64,000 nucleotides of DNA from Piezodorus guildinii (GCA_023052935.1 CM041294.1:103014116-103078115), one strand, 5' to 3'. Shown: positions 21,815 to 34,879, counted from the first letter of the stretch. Numbers and translations are program-made. Notes: a model not told the origin generated them from the letters alone.

Positions 21815-22744
21815 CTCACTTCACAAAGATAATTTTAATTTATTTATCTTATCCCAATGGAATAGTTGAAAATTTTATCATCGACATTAAATGAACCATA
21901 AATATTTATTAATAAAGGAGAAAATAATTTTATATTAATGAAAACAAATAAAATTCCAGTTTCTCATTTTGAATATGGGTTCATTGATTATAGTAGGCGA
22001 TGAGGATACCTGAGCTATAACAATCCCATCTGGAACATTCTGAGGCGAAGGTGTCTCCCTCCAATTGATTCAACTCCAGAGAACTTGCACAACAAACTTG
22101 CTCCTCACACAAACACCTCTAATCCGAAACGGAATTCTCCAATTATTGCTGACATAGCACAGCTTAATAATATTTAATGATTTAAATAATTTTATATAAA
22201 GACGAATTTTTAGATCGAATGGATTTATTTAGATAAATAAAAAAAGAATTAATTAGACTTTTCTGATCCGTATAAAATAAACGTTTATGCCACACATAAA
22301 ATATATTCGTTTTTCCTTTCCTAAAATTATTTCTATATTATAAATAACTGAATAATTATACTCTTCACAAGTTTCACTATTCTTGCCGTCTAAAGCAGTT
22401 ACTTTAGACTGTATTTTTTCAATAAAACAAAACAATAACCAGATTTTTTAAATTATTAGTAGATGTTTTTAACTTTGGAAACAATCCAAGATCATAATCA
22501 ACAAGAAATTCATCTTGGCATCAATTTTTTTCTTATCTTACGACAATTGTTTTTGCAACATTTTCACGATCGCAACACGTTCCCAAACAGGTATTTAGAA
22601 GTAACAAGAGCCAAATTTAGCCTATAATGTTGTACTAACTTACGCTGTATGCTAACACGAAACGCAATAACAATGTTTAAAAAAAATGTATTTATTTATA
22701 ACGCCTTTACCCCCGTGGGTCATTGGCGTTTACACTTACATTTT
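21815..22744. other. No gene seen
   Basis: AT-rich DNA. The minus-strand frame at 22253-22435 has no recognisable motif. Confidence 0.5.
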
Positions 22745-23930
22745 ATACTCTATTATAGTATAGACTTCTTTTCAAATATTTGAAGAAGATATAGACTTTT
22801 TTCGCCACCTTTAAGCATGTCTTTTAGTGTATTATCCATTTTTAGTTCATTTCTCAATTTACTGAAAATTGGACAGTACAAATTGGGGCTTCAAGACCTC
22901 GCAGAAGGTAGTCATGGGTGAAATCACAATGCTCTATTTGAAGCCTGAAGAGGATTGCTTCTCTCTTTGACTTCATGTTGGAGGTCTTCCGACGGGAATA
23001 TTTGTTAATAATTTAAAAGTTATTTAATCCGCACACAAGACTGAAACGACAAGAAACTGCCCAACGCTTTCGCTTACTTCAACACTTACTGGACAGACGC
23101 TCTAACCTTCCACTTAACTACAAAAGGCTCATCTATATTACCATCATAAGGCCTATCTGGACGTATGGAGTTGAGCTTTGGGGCTCTACTAAACCATCAA
23201 ATTCTTCCCGTATTCGATCCCTACTATCCAAAATCCTTCGAAAAATCCTCAATGCTCCTTACTTTGGCACCAACAAACTCATCCATAACGACCTTAATGT
23301 CCCATATGTTGCTGATTTGGCCCGTACGAGGTATCATTCCTTCCATGACAAACTCCACTCCCACATTAACCCACTAGTTTCAATCCTTGCTTCCTCTACC
23401 ATTCCTGACAATCCTCCTGAAAAGAAGATGGCCTCGAGACCTTCTAGTGTAGAACACCTAGTGGAGTGTTGCCAATGGGCATATACTCTTCATGTCTTTT
23501 CATGTATATTATCTATATTATGAGCCAATTTACTTGACGTATTTACTAATACAGTTGTAAATTTCAATAAATTAATAAATAAAAAAAAATAGTTATTTAA
23601 TATTTTTTAACAATTTCATTTAATTTTGATGGGTTCACAATGCACCCGATTTTCAACTTTTCCTTTTGTAGAGAGCTAAATTGCCTCGTCCAGTTTTGTA
23701 GAGAGATTTTGTTGATTATCGTAACTTGAGATGAAGTTAAGAGACGAGCTGAGTTTGCCACGACATCGGCTTTTTCATTGCAATATATGCCACTATGCGC
23801 AGGGACCCATTGTAACATTTGATTTAATAAATTGTTTGAGAACAAAATGCAGAACATTTCCTACTCCTTATCATGTTCAACATCCGAGTAACTGTGAATT
23901 TAGAAGCAAACATTTGTTTAACATTCGTTA
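22745..23930 (-). pseudogene. I/R1-type LINE, RNase H and C-terminal tail, split by a family-2 LINE
   Basis: From the high-coordinate side, the minus strand reads QMLQWVPAHSGIYCNEKAD (23740-23815), the end of the RNase H domain with its His/Asp-bearing motif. It continues NWTRQFSSLQKEKLK. After the inserted LINE (23029-23590) it resumes with KREAILFRLQIEHCDFTHDY and LLRGLEAPICTVQF, equivalent to the RLRxGHTxLTHxxLL...PxCxxC tail of I- and R1-like ORF2 proteins. The second Cys is lost, and frames change. The reverse transcriptase upstream is not recognisable. Confidence 0.65.
23029..23590 (+). mobile_element. LINE family 2, 5'-truncated copy
   Basis: The ORF2 C-terminus reads RLIYITIIRPIWTYGVELWG, then ILNAPYFGTNKLIHNDLNVP, then DNPPEKKMA. 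One frameshift lies near 23320. The 3' UTR ends 'gtaaatttcaataaat' plus an A-rich tail. An 11-bp perfect TSD, AGTTATTTAAT, flanks it (23018-23028 and 23591-23601). It inserted into the I-type LINE on the opposite strand. Confidence 0.85.
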
Positions 23931-24044
23931 AGTTCATCATTATTAGACTTTAAAACAATTAAGGATATATTTCTGGAATCGGAGGGGGGAAAAGGAAGAT
24001 TTTATAATAATTTAGATAACATTAAATATGAAAAGAGTTAGTTT

Positions 24045-24101
<57 letters not shown>

Positions 24102-24484
24102 TATATATATGATTATATATATGATCAAAATTATCAGCTATTCTTAAAGTCATGAAGGCAATTAGAAATAATAAAATCATAAATGCAGATTGTTATAAAT
24201 CACATGAGCTGCATTACTTAAACAAGTACAATTATAGTAAGAATCTCTTGAAGTGGAACTGAAGCTCAAAGTGGGCATCTCTTTGTCCCAGTTCCCCATC
24301 GATTGAGCCATTGTTTGTCACATCCACTGTGGCCGAAAGAAAAGACAGATGGATTTATCTTTTCTTCCGGTTAAAAAGGAGAAGGAAATACTAACAAACC
24401 TAAAGGAATGTAATATATATAATTTTTACTTTTCAAATTTCAATAACAATTCATTTAGAATTGAAAAATATCCAGGTTTTATTA
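23931..24484. other. AT microsatellite and unassigned DNA
   Basis: A pure (AT)n tract of about 49 bp lies at 24050-24098, with a few further ATAT blocks to 24125. Nothing else is recognised. Confidence 0.7.
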
Positions 24485-26235
24485 CTTTTACTTATTTATA
24501 TATGAAATATATATTAAGGGAAAGTATTGCGATCATGAAAATTTTCGAATTTCAGTTTTCGACGGAATGCTTTAGGATCTTCTGGGTCAAAATCACCAGG
24601 TCGCGAAAAAATGTGGGTGTGTGAGTCCAGCGCAAAAATGATAAGTGGAACAAAACTGAAATTTAATATTTAATACTGGAACCCACATACTCGACTCAGA
24701 CAAGAGCTCAACAGAAGATACGGACAGTTATATAGACTACTGAACAGAACATCACAACATTCCGTTGAAAACAAACTATTAATTTACAAGATAATTCTCA
24801 AACCTATGTGGACCTACGGAATTGAACTATGGGGTACTAGTAAATTTTCGAACATCAAACGTATCCAATCCTTTCAGTCCAAAGTCCTTAGAACAATAGT
24901 CAATGCTCCCTATTATGTTACAAACAAGACCTTACACCATGACCTCAAGATTCCTTATGTCCTTGATCTGAACCCACCCAAATTCTCAACTTTCCACCAG
25001 AAACTTACTCTTCTTCCTAATCCCCTGGCACAATCCCTATCTAGTACCAACCATCCTTACAACCCCTCCTCGTAGGTTGAGGCGGCAATGGCCGAGAGAT
25101 CTCTTATAAATACGCAACTGGAGTGCTGGCAATGGCCAACTTCTCCACTCATGCCTGAGAGTGTGTGGCTCTAGCGCCCTCACTCAGTCTCCACTGACTA
25201 GATTGGTGACGCGGCTGACTGAGAGGCGCTAGGATCTCTTGACATTGTGCCTCAGCACCCATTTCTGGATGCAGAGGTTCGATTCGGAGTTCCCAGGGGC
25301 AGTATGTAAATCTTGTATATAGGTATAAATGTGGCCAAGATAATAATTATTCTATTTTATTTCATTTATTTTATTTTATTTTTATTTATTTATTTTTTCA
25401 TTTGTTATTGAGGTATTTTATTTTTTGTTTGTTTTACTTTGTACATATGGAATGAATGACTTCTTTTATCTCTAATACTTATCACCCAAGATAGTGGCAG
25501 ATTGTATTACTTCTCAATAAAGCAATATTATTTAAAAAAAATAAAATATTTAATACAACTATACAGCAACTTTTTCAATAAAATCTTTTAACCAGCAGAG
25601 CCACTTTATACCATGCGTTTTGCACTTTTCTACAATTTTCTAAGAAACAAGTATAAGGGTTTTGATTAAACTCGCTATATTGATGCAAAATTTGATGAAC
25701 TTTAATATCATGCAGGTTTTATTCTGATCGATATAGTCTAACAGGGTTTAAATGCCGATATTTTAAATTTTCTTCTTTTGAAGTATCTTCAATTTTGTAC
25801 ATTCCAAAAGATTAACCATATCATCTTAATGAAATTGATGAAGGACGGCTTAATATACAAGTTGGACGAATTCGATGATCAACTAAAGGATAAAAGAGCA
25901 AAACTATTTTTGAACATAAGTTTTGGTTTTTTGAAAATAAGGACAGTAAAATAGACTTATAATTCATCGTTGGAAAGATATATATTTTAGAAAAATATTA
26001 TCTGATACACAAATTTGTAAAAAGTAATACATAGTGACGAATTACTGATTAAAAATTGAATATTGTTAGATTATTTAATCTAAATTAAATGTTTCAAACA
26101 AAAATGAATTTTATTTGAGCTTTGATTAAATCAACATAAATTATTTTTCAAATTGATAAATAGTTTTTAAATTGATTATGAGAGTCGAGGTAAGCCAAAG
26201 TCTTGTGTTGCCTGAACCAGATTTTTTTTATTACA
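24485..26235 (+). mobile_element. Family Q repeat, copy 2, split by a Jockey-like LINE
   Basis: The left part (24485-24676) has 'aagtattgcgatcatgaaaa' and 'ttcagttttcgacgga'. The right part (25545-26235) has 'caactttttcaataaaatc', 'gattaaactcgctatattgatg', 'catatcatcttaatgaaattg' and the terminus 'gtcgaggtaagccaaagtc...gaaccagatttttt'. The LINE at 24677-25544 inserted with a TSD. Confidence 0.85.
24677..25544 (+). mobile_element. Jockey-clade LINE family 1, 5'-truncated copy
   Basis: The ORF2 C-terminus is largely open from 24677 to 25075 (NWNPHTRLRQELNRRYGQLY, WTYGIELWGTSKFSNIKRIQ). One frame change near 25065 precedes the RLRRQWPRDLL end. The 3' UTR has 'gtggcagattgtattac' and 'tctcaataaagc', and the element ends A-rich. 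A perfect 12-bp TSD, AATATTTAATAC, lies at 24665-24676 and 25545-25556. The 3' UTR differs from that of the 35.7-kb copy, so this is a subfamily. Confidence 0.9.
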
Positions 26236-27129
26236 AATGAGAATACTTCTGAGAATAGTCGCAAGTGATCATCAACAGCTTGATAAAATAGCGGGTGGTT
26301 TATATAAGACACCTGTTGGATAGATTGTTTCTGCCAAGATTCGGCTTCCACAGGTTTCCAAAATTGACAGTTGGAAATGTTATTGTCAAACCAAACATTA
26401 TCAGTCTCAGAGGTGTAGAAGACATGTTGATGCAAGGAGGTATTCTCATCTAGATTTAAACTGAGAACTGTCGAATGTTTAATGTAAGCATTTACCGTAA
26501 AGTTTACTAATCTCTTTTATCTGTATCAATTTTTTCAGAAGTATATCTGTCAAAATCAAAAACATTTTATTTTAAACAATGTTTTTTTTTCCTCTGGTAG
26601 GATGTTTTCTAGGCTCAAACTTACGCATCATTTTTTTTTTCTCTTACGTTATATGTCCTACAAAAATAAGAAAATTTACGGACTCCAGCACAGAATATGT
26701 TAGCATCCTAAAGATGGGATTTATTAACGAAAAATTTGGTATGCTCCCTACTTAATTCGTGGAGTTGTTTCGCATTTATCTTCCATGTTGATCCCCCCAA
26801 TCTTCAAAGGATTCTGAAACTGAAAATGGCATGAATATTGGAACTTCGTATATGAATGGATTTTGAGCTGCAATGATAAAGAGAGAGATAGGATTAGTTG
26901 TTGAAACCTCGCTACAATTTCGTCCTTATTACTGGTCTTACCTTATTGTAAAAAGGGACTGACAGAAATCATATGTTGGTCTCTTTTTGTTTTAAAGTGA
27001 TTAAATTTTAGACCACTTCCCTGTCTGTATTGAGAACAATCCGCAGTCCGTCTCGGCTAGATTTCTCTAGATATTCGGACGTTTTAATTTAATGATTTCC
27101 TCATTCCCTTAAAGATTCAGTAAGTGCTT
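26236..27129. other. No gene seen
   Basis: AT-rich. The 95-aa minus-strand frame at 26148-26435 starts in unique DNA and overlaps the Q end. I recognise no domain. Confidence 0.45.
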
Positions 27130-27140
27130 TACTAGGACTT

Positions 27141-27434
27141 GTTGTTGTTTATTTATTTAACGTCACTTTTTGCAACTATGGCTAATCAGACGATGCTGCA
27201 GTGGGAGTCCTAAATTTTGCCAATCCAGGTTTTATAAGATATGGATATTTAACGAGTACCTGACATCGCACAGGCTCGGAGCAAACTTTTAACGTCCCCT
27301 CTGAAGAACGGCATAACTTAGGATTTCATAACTCCCATTAAAAAATCCTAGGACTACCTGCGTGTTTGAACCCGTGACCTTAGACATAGGAGGCTGTCAT
27401 TCTAACTACCCAGCTACAAGTGATCCCTAAACTC
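27141..27434 (-). mobile_element. tRNA-derived SINE, family B, copy 3 (longest)
   Basis: The antisense copy has the full head: 'tagctgggtagttagaatgaca' (A-box region) and 'ggtcacgggttcaaac' (B box) near 27370-27425. The body is shared with copies 1 and 2. The imperfect TSD is TACTAGGACTT (27130-27140) against TACTAGAACTT (27435-27445). Confidence 0.85.
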
Positions 27435-27445
27435 TACTAGAACTT

Positions 27446-27919
27446 ATGTTGCACTAAAACAGTATTGTTCGTGTTCACTTCGACAGTTGTTTTATGATAT
27501 TTATGGCTCATTAAGACCGTAGTGAAGAAGAAAAAGTACAGTTCTTTAATTGTTCTGTAATTCACCGCATATTAGTTTAATGGTCCTTACGTTCTCGTAT
27601 ACCTAGACCGGGATTATTTGGAAATAAATACAAAAACGACTTTATAGAATGAACAAACAAAATTGAATGCTTTCGTACAGGCTTTAGAATTCATAACTGC
27701 CGCGGTATATTTATTTTTAATTTTTAAAAATTATGAGGCGTCTTACCCAATATCTCGCAAAAATGAATTATATCCTTACTTTACTAACTTGAAAAAAAAT
27801 AGATCGAAAGTTGGCGAAACGCCAACCAATTTCGAATCAGATTTCATGCCGGATGCCGTCCGTGGCTTTTCTCGAAAACTACAGGACCAATATTTTCGAA
27901 ATTTGACACAAAAATACTA
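27446..27919. other. No gene called
   Basis: An 85-aa plus-strand frame (27663-27920) is open but has no recognisable domain, no second copy and AT-driven composition. I do not call it. Confidence 0.4.
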
Positions 27920-28510
27920 GGACATCCAATAATGATCCTAACACGTTGATATCAACCGATTAGTTTTAAAATGGCGGGTGATTAAAAATTATTTAATTCA
28001 ATAACTCTATATTTTTTAAGGTAGAGAAAATTTTATATAGAGTTTTCAAATCAAGAAACCGCAAATAATTAGAAAAACAAATAAAATTTTACTCATAAAT
28101 ACGCCCATAACTCAAGTTATTTTTTAAAATAAACAAAAATTTGTTAGAGTTTTAGGATCTGGACAACGTAATAAAAAGAAAATTGAAATATTACCTTTAT
28201 ATACGATCATAACTCAGTTGCTTTCATAGATAGGAGGAATTCTATAGAGTTATATAGTTAAGAGTCGAAAATATAAATACACCATAATTTTAAAAATTTA
28301 ATTTCGTAAAAAAAAAAAATCTCATTGAAATCGATTAAGAAATAACAGAGATATAGCGTTTATAAATTAGCAGTAGAGATAGACCATTTTTCTATGATTG
28401 ATTTATCGCTTTTCATAAGAATTAGTTGCCTGTAAACAACTATATATTATAGTTATTTGGAAATGATAAACTGTTGTGTAATAATTTGTAGCGTTTTTTT
28501 AATACAAAAA
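27920..28510 (+). mobile_element. Family R dispersed repeat, copy 1
   Basis: It begins with 'atgatcctaacacgttgatatcaacc' and 'gattagttttaaaatggcg', whose complement is found at 56045-56100. It ends with 'ttagcagtagagatagacc', 'tatagttatttggaaatgataaac' and 'tgtaataatttgtagcg', repeated at 56800-56960 and, in antisense, at 31765 and 51285. It is non-coding. The class is unknown. Confidence 0.6.
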
Positions 28511-29836
28511 TAATATAACATCATATAAACGTTATTCTGTTAATTTTTTTAATATCTTCTTGAAATAGAAAAACTGCGTCTAGATTTAGTCTATTTTTCT
28601 TTTCTTTTTTTAGTTTTTATGTGTTGTGTGCTACGAAAATTTAGGTTGCAAAACATAATTTATTTATTAAGAAAATAATTTCAACTTGACTCGATTTTCC
28701 CATAATAAGAAGCTCTCCGTTTTGATGATTATTTTTTTTTTCCCTGCTGAATCGCAGTTTATTACTGAGCCAGTTCCTAAGGAAGCGGTTTCTAATACCG
28801 TTCCCTGCTCGGAGGCAATTACTACCCTGTTTACCCAAGGCAAGAGTCCAATCTTCTAAGACCCTCATCACAATACTGTATTTATTTCTAGGAACGGGGG
28901 AAGTTTACGGAGTGTGTTTGACGTGAACAAGATTAACTCCCGGAGATAGAGAATTGATAAGAATATTAACAATATAAATTTAAATGAAAACAAGAACTCT
29001 ATCAGACTCTATTAACATTTTTAAATTAATATATGTAAGACTCGGCATACTGCAATGACCTTGAATAAATCTTACTTAAGTTGATTGATATTCTGTGATA
29101 GGTTTAACAAACAAAAAATAAAAAAAAAGTCGTTTGGTAATGCCAATTAAGGTATTTCAGAGATGTCAAAGCAACTAAATAAAATCAATGACATAAAGTA
29201 CCACAGTATACCATAAATTTTCTCCTTTTTTTCAATTCATATTAATTTTGTTTAAATTATTAAATCAATAAATGATTAAGTAATATTTAAATGAAAAAGG
29301 TTTTGTCCTAATTAAATTAGTCTCACAAGACTTTGATGCCGATTATTCAGAATTTCATTCTATATTATTATTTTTTTTTTATTAATTTAGAGTTATTATT
29401 ATGCAAACTATATTTAAACAGAAAAAAAAAATAAGAGAACGAATTGAAAAATAAAATAAGGGAAGATAGGATGTAAATAAATAAAATCATTGTGTTTTTA
29501 CATGATCACACACCACACTTTCCAAAAAATCTAATAGTTAAATCAAAATTAATATTAATTGGAAAAAATACATATATCATTATACCATAGTATAATGAGG
29601 TACTTTTTGTATGTGTTAGCATATCATAAATACCTAAACTGTGTATTGGTAACCGACTCTCAATTTTTTTTAATTTATCACCGAATATATCAATCAACCT
29701 AAGTTTTTATTCGAACATTGTATTAAAAAATAAATAAAAATTAAAGTTACAATAAAGGATCTTTTTTTTTTCTGTCAAGACTTTAATCTTGAATATTCAA
29801 AATGTCTTTATTCAGTGAACCTTTATTTATTTATTT
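28511..29836. other. No gene seen
   Basis: AT-rich with a GC-richer patch at 28740-28870 on which a 76-aa minus-strand frame lies. It matches nothing I know and has no repeat partner here. Confidence 0.45.
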
Positions 29837-30000
29837 TTTTAATTGAATGTATGCCTTCAGGCAGAAGGAGGTCTAAGCCGAAGAATATATATATTAGTTA
29901 TAATCTATACTGTATATACGTAGGTTAATTATGCATGTCTTTATTGCAAATAAAGTTGGAAGGGTAAGAAAAAAATATTAATAATTGAATGTTAATAGGA
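29837..30000 (+). mobile_element. Short retroposon, family S3, copy 1
   Basis: 'aatgtatgccttcaggcaga', 'ggaggtctaagccg', 'ctgtatatac' and 'gcaaataaagttggaagggtaag', followed by an A-rich end, match the copy at 46377-46537 in the same order. The origin of the body is unclear. Confidence 0.55.
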
Positions 30001-30355
30001 AAAAAAAAGTGTTAAAAGAAAAAAAAAATAAAAGGAAAAAAATGTTAAAAGAAAAAAAAATATCTTTTTTTATGTGTATTGCATGTTAATATGTTTTTAT
30101 CAAACATAATTTTGTCGATTAAGGAAAAAAAAACAAAGTAAGCTGTGTAATCAGGAACCTAATTAAGTCGGGCAGCACCACTTGTTCAATGAAGTATATC
30201 TCCCTCTCTCCCTCATTTTTCTAATATTATCTTATAATATCCAGTCATATTCATGGACAATGGTCACGGTGATAAAAACTTCCATGCACAAAATATACAC
30301 AGAAGAAAAAATTTAAGATAAATAATTGAAAAATAAAATAAAGAAAGCTTGAATA

Positions 30356-30428
<73 letters not shown>

Positions 30429-31734
30429 GAACTAAACTTTTAATAAATAATATAGTTTTGTTATTATTGTTTTTTGTTTTCTTTAATATTTTCCGAAGTA
30501 ATTTCAATTGAATTTCATGCAAACATTTTCCGTTTATTTTACTAAAAAAATATTAATTCTTAAAACTTATTTCCAGCAAAGATGTATGTGAAAGTATAGT
30601 GATGAATGTCTTAGATTATTTTCTGTAATACTACGAAGGACCATTTATTTATTTTTTTAAGAGAAATGTGTGACTTATAGGTTAATTTATCACAAAATGT
30701 TTTGTAAATTTGTCCCCGTGGAGTTATAACAGTAGACTAATAAATGGATATGTGCATATCATCATTTGTTCTATCCATTCTGGATTCTATCTGCGTATAT
30801 GTTAACAGTGGGTATGACTTGAATATCATCGTTGGATATTGATTGTGTCATTTTAATCCTAGTGGTTAAATTTCCCACAATGCTTATAGTCATGCAGGAA
30901 TAGAATAACATGACACCACCATGAATTTTCATCCAACATACTAAGTTCTTTTAAAACAGAAAAATAACTCAAAAAGAAAAATCATCTAGAATATAATGGA
31001 CACTCTAACATGTTATATTATTTAAAGAAAATTAATCACGACGGTTCCTAAAAAAAATCTGAATTCAAAAACATACATTCAAAGTTCGTATGAGCTCTTT
31101 TGTCTCATAAATATCTCATAAATCATATTATATTAAACCTGAATTTCGCCTATCAGATCGGCGTAGATAAACAAAAAAAAAATAATAATAAATATAATAT
31201 TTAGCAAAATAATAATGTAAATAAAGTAGCTCTCTGAACTGCTTGCAAATTATAAAATTAAATATGCTTTAAAAATACTCGCTTTATCGATATATTAATT
31301 ATTTTACATACCAATTGTACTCTTGTATTATAGCCTGTTTCGTCTTAATAACTTATCCATACCTGAAAAAAAGAAAAAATATTTCTTATAAAATAACAAA
31401 TATATTCATAAGATATGTATATATACAATTAATCATAACACATAAAGTTCTTTTAAGTCACTCGTTACAAAAGAAATATGTCCTTTAATAACTAAGTATT
31501 TATTTTAAATTCAGCTGAATCAAAGCTTCATTTTACAATTTTTACTATTTTGTAAATCATGTAAACTTTCATTTTGGTTGTTTAATTGAATGAAAAAAAA
31601 AGTGCCTACAATGAATAATTTTGAAATAAACTAGGCACTATATAAATACATGGTTAGATCACATTGTAAGTAATTAGTGCTAAGTGCATATAGTAGTTTC
31701 GTTATCAAACTACCACGATAGCTATTAATTTAGG
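30001..31734. other. No gene; poly(A) tract of 70 bp
   Basis: Seventy consecutive A lie at 30357-30426 with no recognisable retroposon body before them. The rest is AT-rich with no feature. Confidence 0.6.
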
Positions 31735-31990
31735 TGGTATGGAAACAGGAATATAAATAAAAAATCGCTGCAAATCATTACACAATAGGTTATTATTTCC
31801 AAATAACTATATTAGAGTAAATATTGTTTATAGCATATCGTTTTGTAGGAATACAGCGTACGGTGGACAACGGAAAAACGTTTTTATTCGTGTTTCGGGT
31901 ATCTTGAAACGTTTACGTATCTTGAAACGTAAGCCCTCAAATTTTGAGGGTGGATGAATTTTTTTTCGGTCGATCAAAAAAAAAAAAAAA
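31735..31990 (-). mobile_element. Family R fragment, minus strand
   Basis: 'aatcgctgcaaatcattacaca' and 'ttatttccaaataacta' are the complement of the family R end. Downstream, 'cttgaaacgtaagccctcaaatttt' recurs at 51580-51605 and loosely at 56230 and 56600. The 'tatcttgaaacgt' unit is duplicated at 31901 and 31918. Confidence 0.5.
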
Positions 31991-33109
31991 GTTTATAGTT
32001 TAAATATAAAAACGATCAGCACATTGAAAATATTTTAAAAACCAATGTTTAAGACAAAAAAAAATGAGCATGACAAACTCCCAACCCTCATTTAACCAAT
32101 CCATGTTATCTATTTCCCAAGTGTCTACTATGTGGTTGATGGCAAATGGAAGCTGATCATATGAGGGATTATTTAACCTCTGACCGCATACCACAGAATG
32201 TGAGTTCTGAATGCACAGAACCTGAGTACTGTTTTGTAAGAAACCAAATGTTGTAACTAGCAGATGAATTACTGCCCGGGCGAGCAGCACAAATTTTAAA
32301 AAACATCACTTTTTTCTCGAGGTTTTGATCCCTAAAAACCTGAAAGATTTCCATTTTCGAATATTACTCAATTATATGAAACGTTCGTGTTGTTATGGAT
32401 AGTGAAAACGGTATTGGCACTGTCTCAAGAGAAAAAAAAAAAATAAAAGTTAACTACTAAGCCTATTGAATTGTAATATAAAGTAAATATTTAATCTTCA
32501 ACATTCGATTAGTTGATTCAACCTTCTGCAGTGTTTTAATAACATTGATGATCAATTCGATCAAGCATTCTCAATTCGAGATCAGGAATACTAAATACAC
32601 AGAATTGAAAACCATAATGTCACAAGATATGATTCAATAATATATTGTATATTCTTGCACTATAGGACTTTTCAAGTTCCATTACACAATCAAAAAAGAT
32701 CAAAAACAACTTCAATGGAAATAAAGCTAGAAGAAAACTAGGAAAGAAAACTAGAACATAGTTCTCAAGGATATGAAGATGGAAACCATGCATACATTGT
32801 TACAGGAAAACGTAACACCCTATTATTTCCCTGAAAGGAAGCAGAAACAACAAAGAAAAATATGCACCTATGATTGGATTTACTAGTAACAGACAAAGGG
32901 TATAAGATTGAAAAGGGAAATATATGATATTAAATAGAAATGTATGTACAGATATTTCGATTAAGAAAAAAATAAATTAAGGTACATCCATAAAAAAAAG
33001 TACAAGTCTTTTTTAAGTATAAGAAACGTCACTCTTTAATAATATTTCACTTCCGCCAGTTGAAAAACATCCACTAGGAAGCGTTCTACTTGGAAAACTC
33101 AGCCAAGCA
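31991..33109. other. No gene called
   Basis: A GC-richer patch at 32080-32350 carries two overlapping minus-strand frames of 61 and 96 aa. Neither shows a motif that I recognise. The remainder is AT-rich. Confidence 0.4.
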
Positions 33110-33240
33110 TATAGGGACAAGAAACAGTCTGATACCGGCTACAAAAACATTTACTTCCGAAACGCCCAATACTTATAATTAACAAAACAATATCATTTAC
33201 ATTACTATCATCAGGTCTAATTGGATCCACAATCTAACTG
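33110..33240 (+). pseudogene. Degenerate LINE fragment, family 2
   Basis: 'gggacaagaaacagtctgat' corresponds to 'cgacaagaaactgcccaac' at 23047. 'catttacattactatcatcaggtctaattgg' (read in two parts) corresponds to 'catctatattaccatcataaggcctatctgg' at 23130. The frame is destroyed. Confidence 0.5.
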
Positions 33241-33724
33241 CTGCCCATCTACTATCCATTATCTTTAATGCACCCTGATTCCAACATGGACCATTGAAGA
33301 TTGTGCATTTAATTATTGGAAAATGTCTGTACTCTTAAACAGTGAACAAATACCCATCTTATTCCACAGAGTTATCCTCAAGATATTTCAGCTTGTTTTT
33401 AAAAATGTTGTCTACTTCCTTACTGGTAAAAGTTTCGCAAATAAATATGAAAAATTTGAAGACATAATTTCTTAAAAAAACTCTGAATTTTCAGTACTTG
33501 GATTAGAATGTTGATAACGTTAAGAGAAACAGTTTTGATTTCTTAAATTTGTTATACATAACATATTCTGTGAAAACAGACTTTCCCAATTAGATAAATT
33601 AGTAATAGAAGTGCTAAGAATGAGTAGTTATTTTCAGTGACAGATCTAGAGACAGATTTTGGAGGTAACTTTGTTAATTTTAGGGATTTTGCTTTCGAAG
33701 GGGAAAGGTTTAGGATGCCTAAAG
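33241..33724. other. No gene seen
   Basis: AT-rich. Minus-strand frames extending here from the RTE-like LINE are read-through beyond the LINE tail. Confidence 0.5.
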
Positions 33725-34346
33725 TTCTTCTTCTTCCGGCACTACAACTGAGTAATGAGTCAAGGCCTCCAGCAACGTCAGCCGGTCGTCTCAGTTCGTC
33801 GATAATTTCCTCCAGATTTTTACTGCTAAGATGGACCATGGATCCACTGCCACTCCATCGGCCCATCGTAATATCGAATTTCCAATACTTCTCTTGCCAT
33901 ATATCCTTTTTTATAAAAGTTTCTTTGGGACCTGGTGATTATTCAACATATCCAGCCCAACGGAGCCTTCCAATCTGACGACATTTGCCTTTTTATGTAT
34001 TGTTCCTATTTCGGATTTTTTTCTATGTTGCCAGACATTATCACAGAACACTGGGCCAAGTATTTTTCTAATGATCCGCCTCTCGAATCTTAGGATTTCA
34101 TATTACTTCTTGAACTCGAAAGATCGTCTAACATTCTGAAATATAAGCAAGTACAGGCCTTATGAGAGTCTTGTAAAGCAGCATCTCAGTGCCCCACTAG
34201 AAACATCTACTTTTGAAATGTTTCAGAAACCCAATATAACGAAGCCATTATTTGTTCTCTTCCTATTTATTCTATGCTGTATATATAGGCTGTATAGGAG
34301 GCCTAACCTAATTTACCGAATTCATTCAAGTTAAACAGGCTTATTA
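33725..34346 (-). mobile_element. RTE-like LINE, C-terminal ORF2 remnant with (GAA)n tail
   Basis: The broken minus-strand translation gives YKTLIRPV near 34180, LRFERRIIRKILGPVF near 34090, and RLEGSV then GRWSGSGSMV before the end. The 'LRxFERxxLRxIxGPV...xRLRWAGHV' order is the C-terminal signature of RTE-type ORF2 proteins. The coding end passes into AGAAGAAGAAC (33725-33737 in complement), a (GAA)n-type tail like that of the element at 53261-55096. Multiple frameshifts are present. It abuts the mariner. Confidence 0.6.
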
Positions 34347-34536
34347 TTGGGTTCTTTTTCATGAAATGTCCGTTTTTATAGTTTCTGAAATACTTAAAGA
34401 ATTTTGCAGGTCTCTGTAGTTTTCATCCAAATGTCTACATATTTAAAGTAAACAGTTACTAATCCTCTACCTTTGTATTATAAACATTAGCTTCCCAATT
34501 AATTACCCACTTTTTAGTATACCTCCAAATACGAAC

Positions 34537-34791
34537 ATGGAAACACGCGATTTTCGAGTGATATTTTTGTACGAGGTTAAACTCGGCCATTCAGCAGCTG
34601 AGGCCGCTAGAAATATTTGCAAGGCGTTTGGGGAAGGGTGTGTTAATGAACGGACCATTCGCCGTTGGTTTGCTAAGTTTTCAGCTGGGGATACCGACTC
34701 GGAAAACTTGTCCCGAGGAAAACCTCCGTCCGTAAGAGTCAACGATATCCTCAAACAAATAGTAGAAGGAAACCTGTACCAAACAGTTTAA
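34537..34791 (+). pseudogene. Mariner transposase, N-terminal DNA-binding part
   Basis: 84 codons starting METRDFRVIFLYEVKLGHSA and continuing NERTIRRWFAKFSAGDTDSE and GKPPSVRVND. This is the paired helix-turn-helix region that binds the inverted repeats. A stop follows LYQTV, where the family reads on. Homologous residues continue in frame afterwards (LSAKLNASASTVSRHLK) to about 34845. The first two catalytic aspartates lie in the deleted segment. Confidence 0.9.
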
Positions 34792-34879
34792 GGACTTTCA
34801 GCAAAACTAAATGCAAGTGCATCTACCGTTTCCAGACATTTAAAGTGTATAATCTCACTGAGCGGCAGCAAGACCCCAT

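Noticed and set aside
33552..33866. 104-aa minus-strand ORF as a host gene
   Set aside because: Its first half is the C-terminal end of an RTE-like LINE running into a (GAA)n tail, and the rest is read-through into AT-rich DNA.
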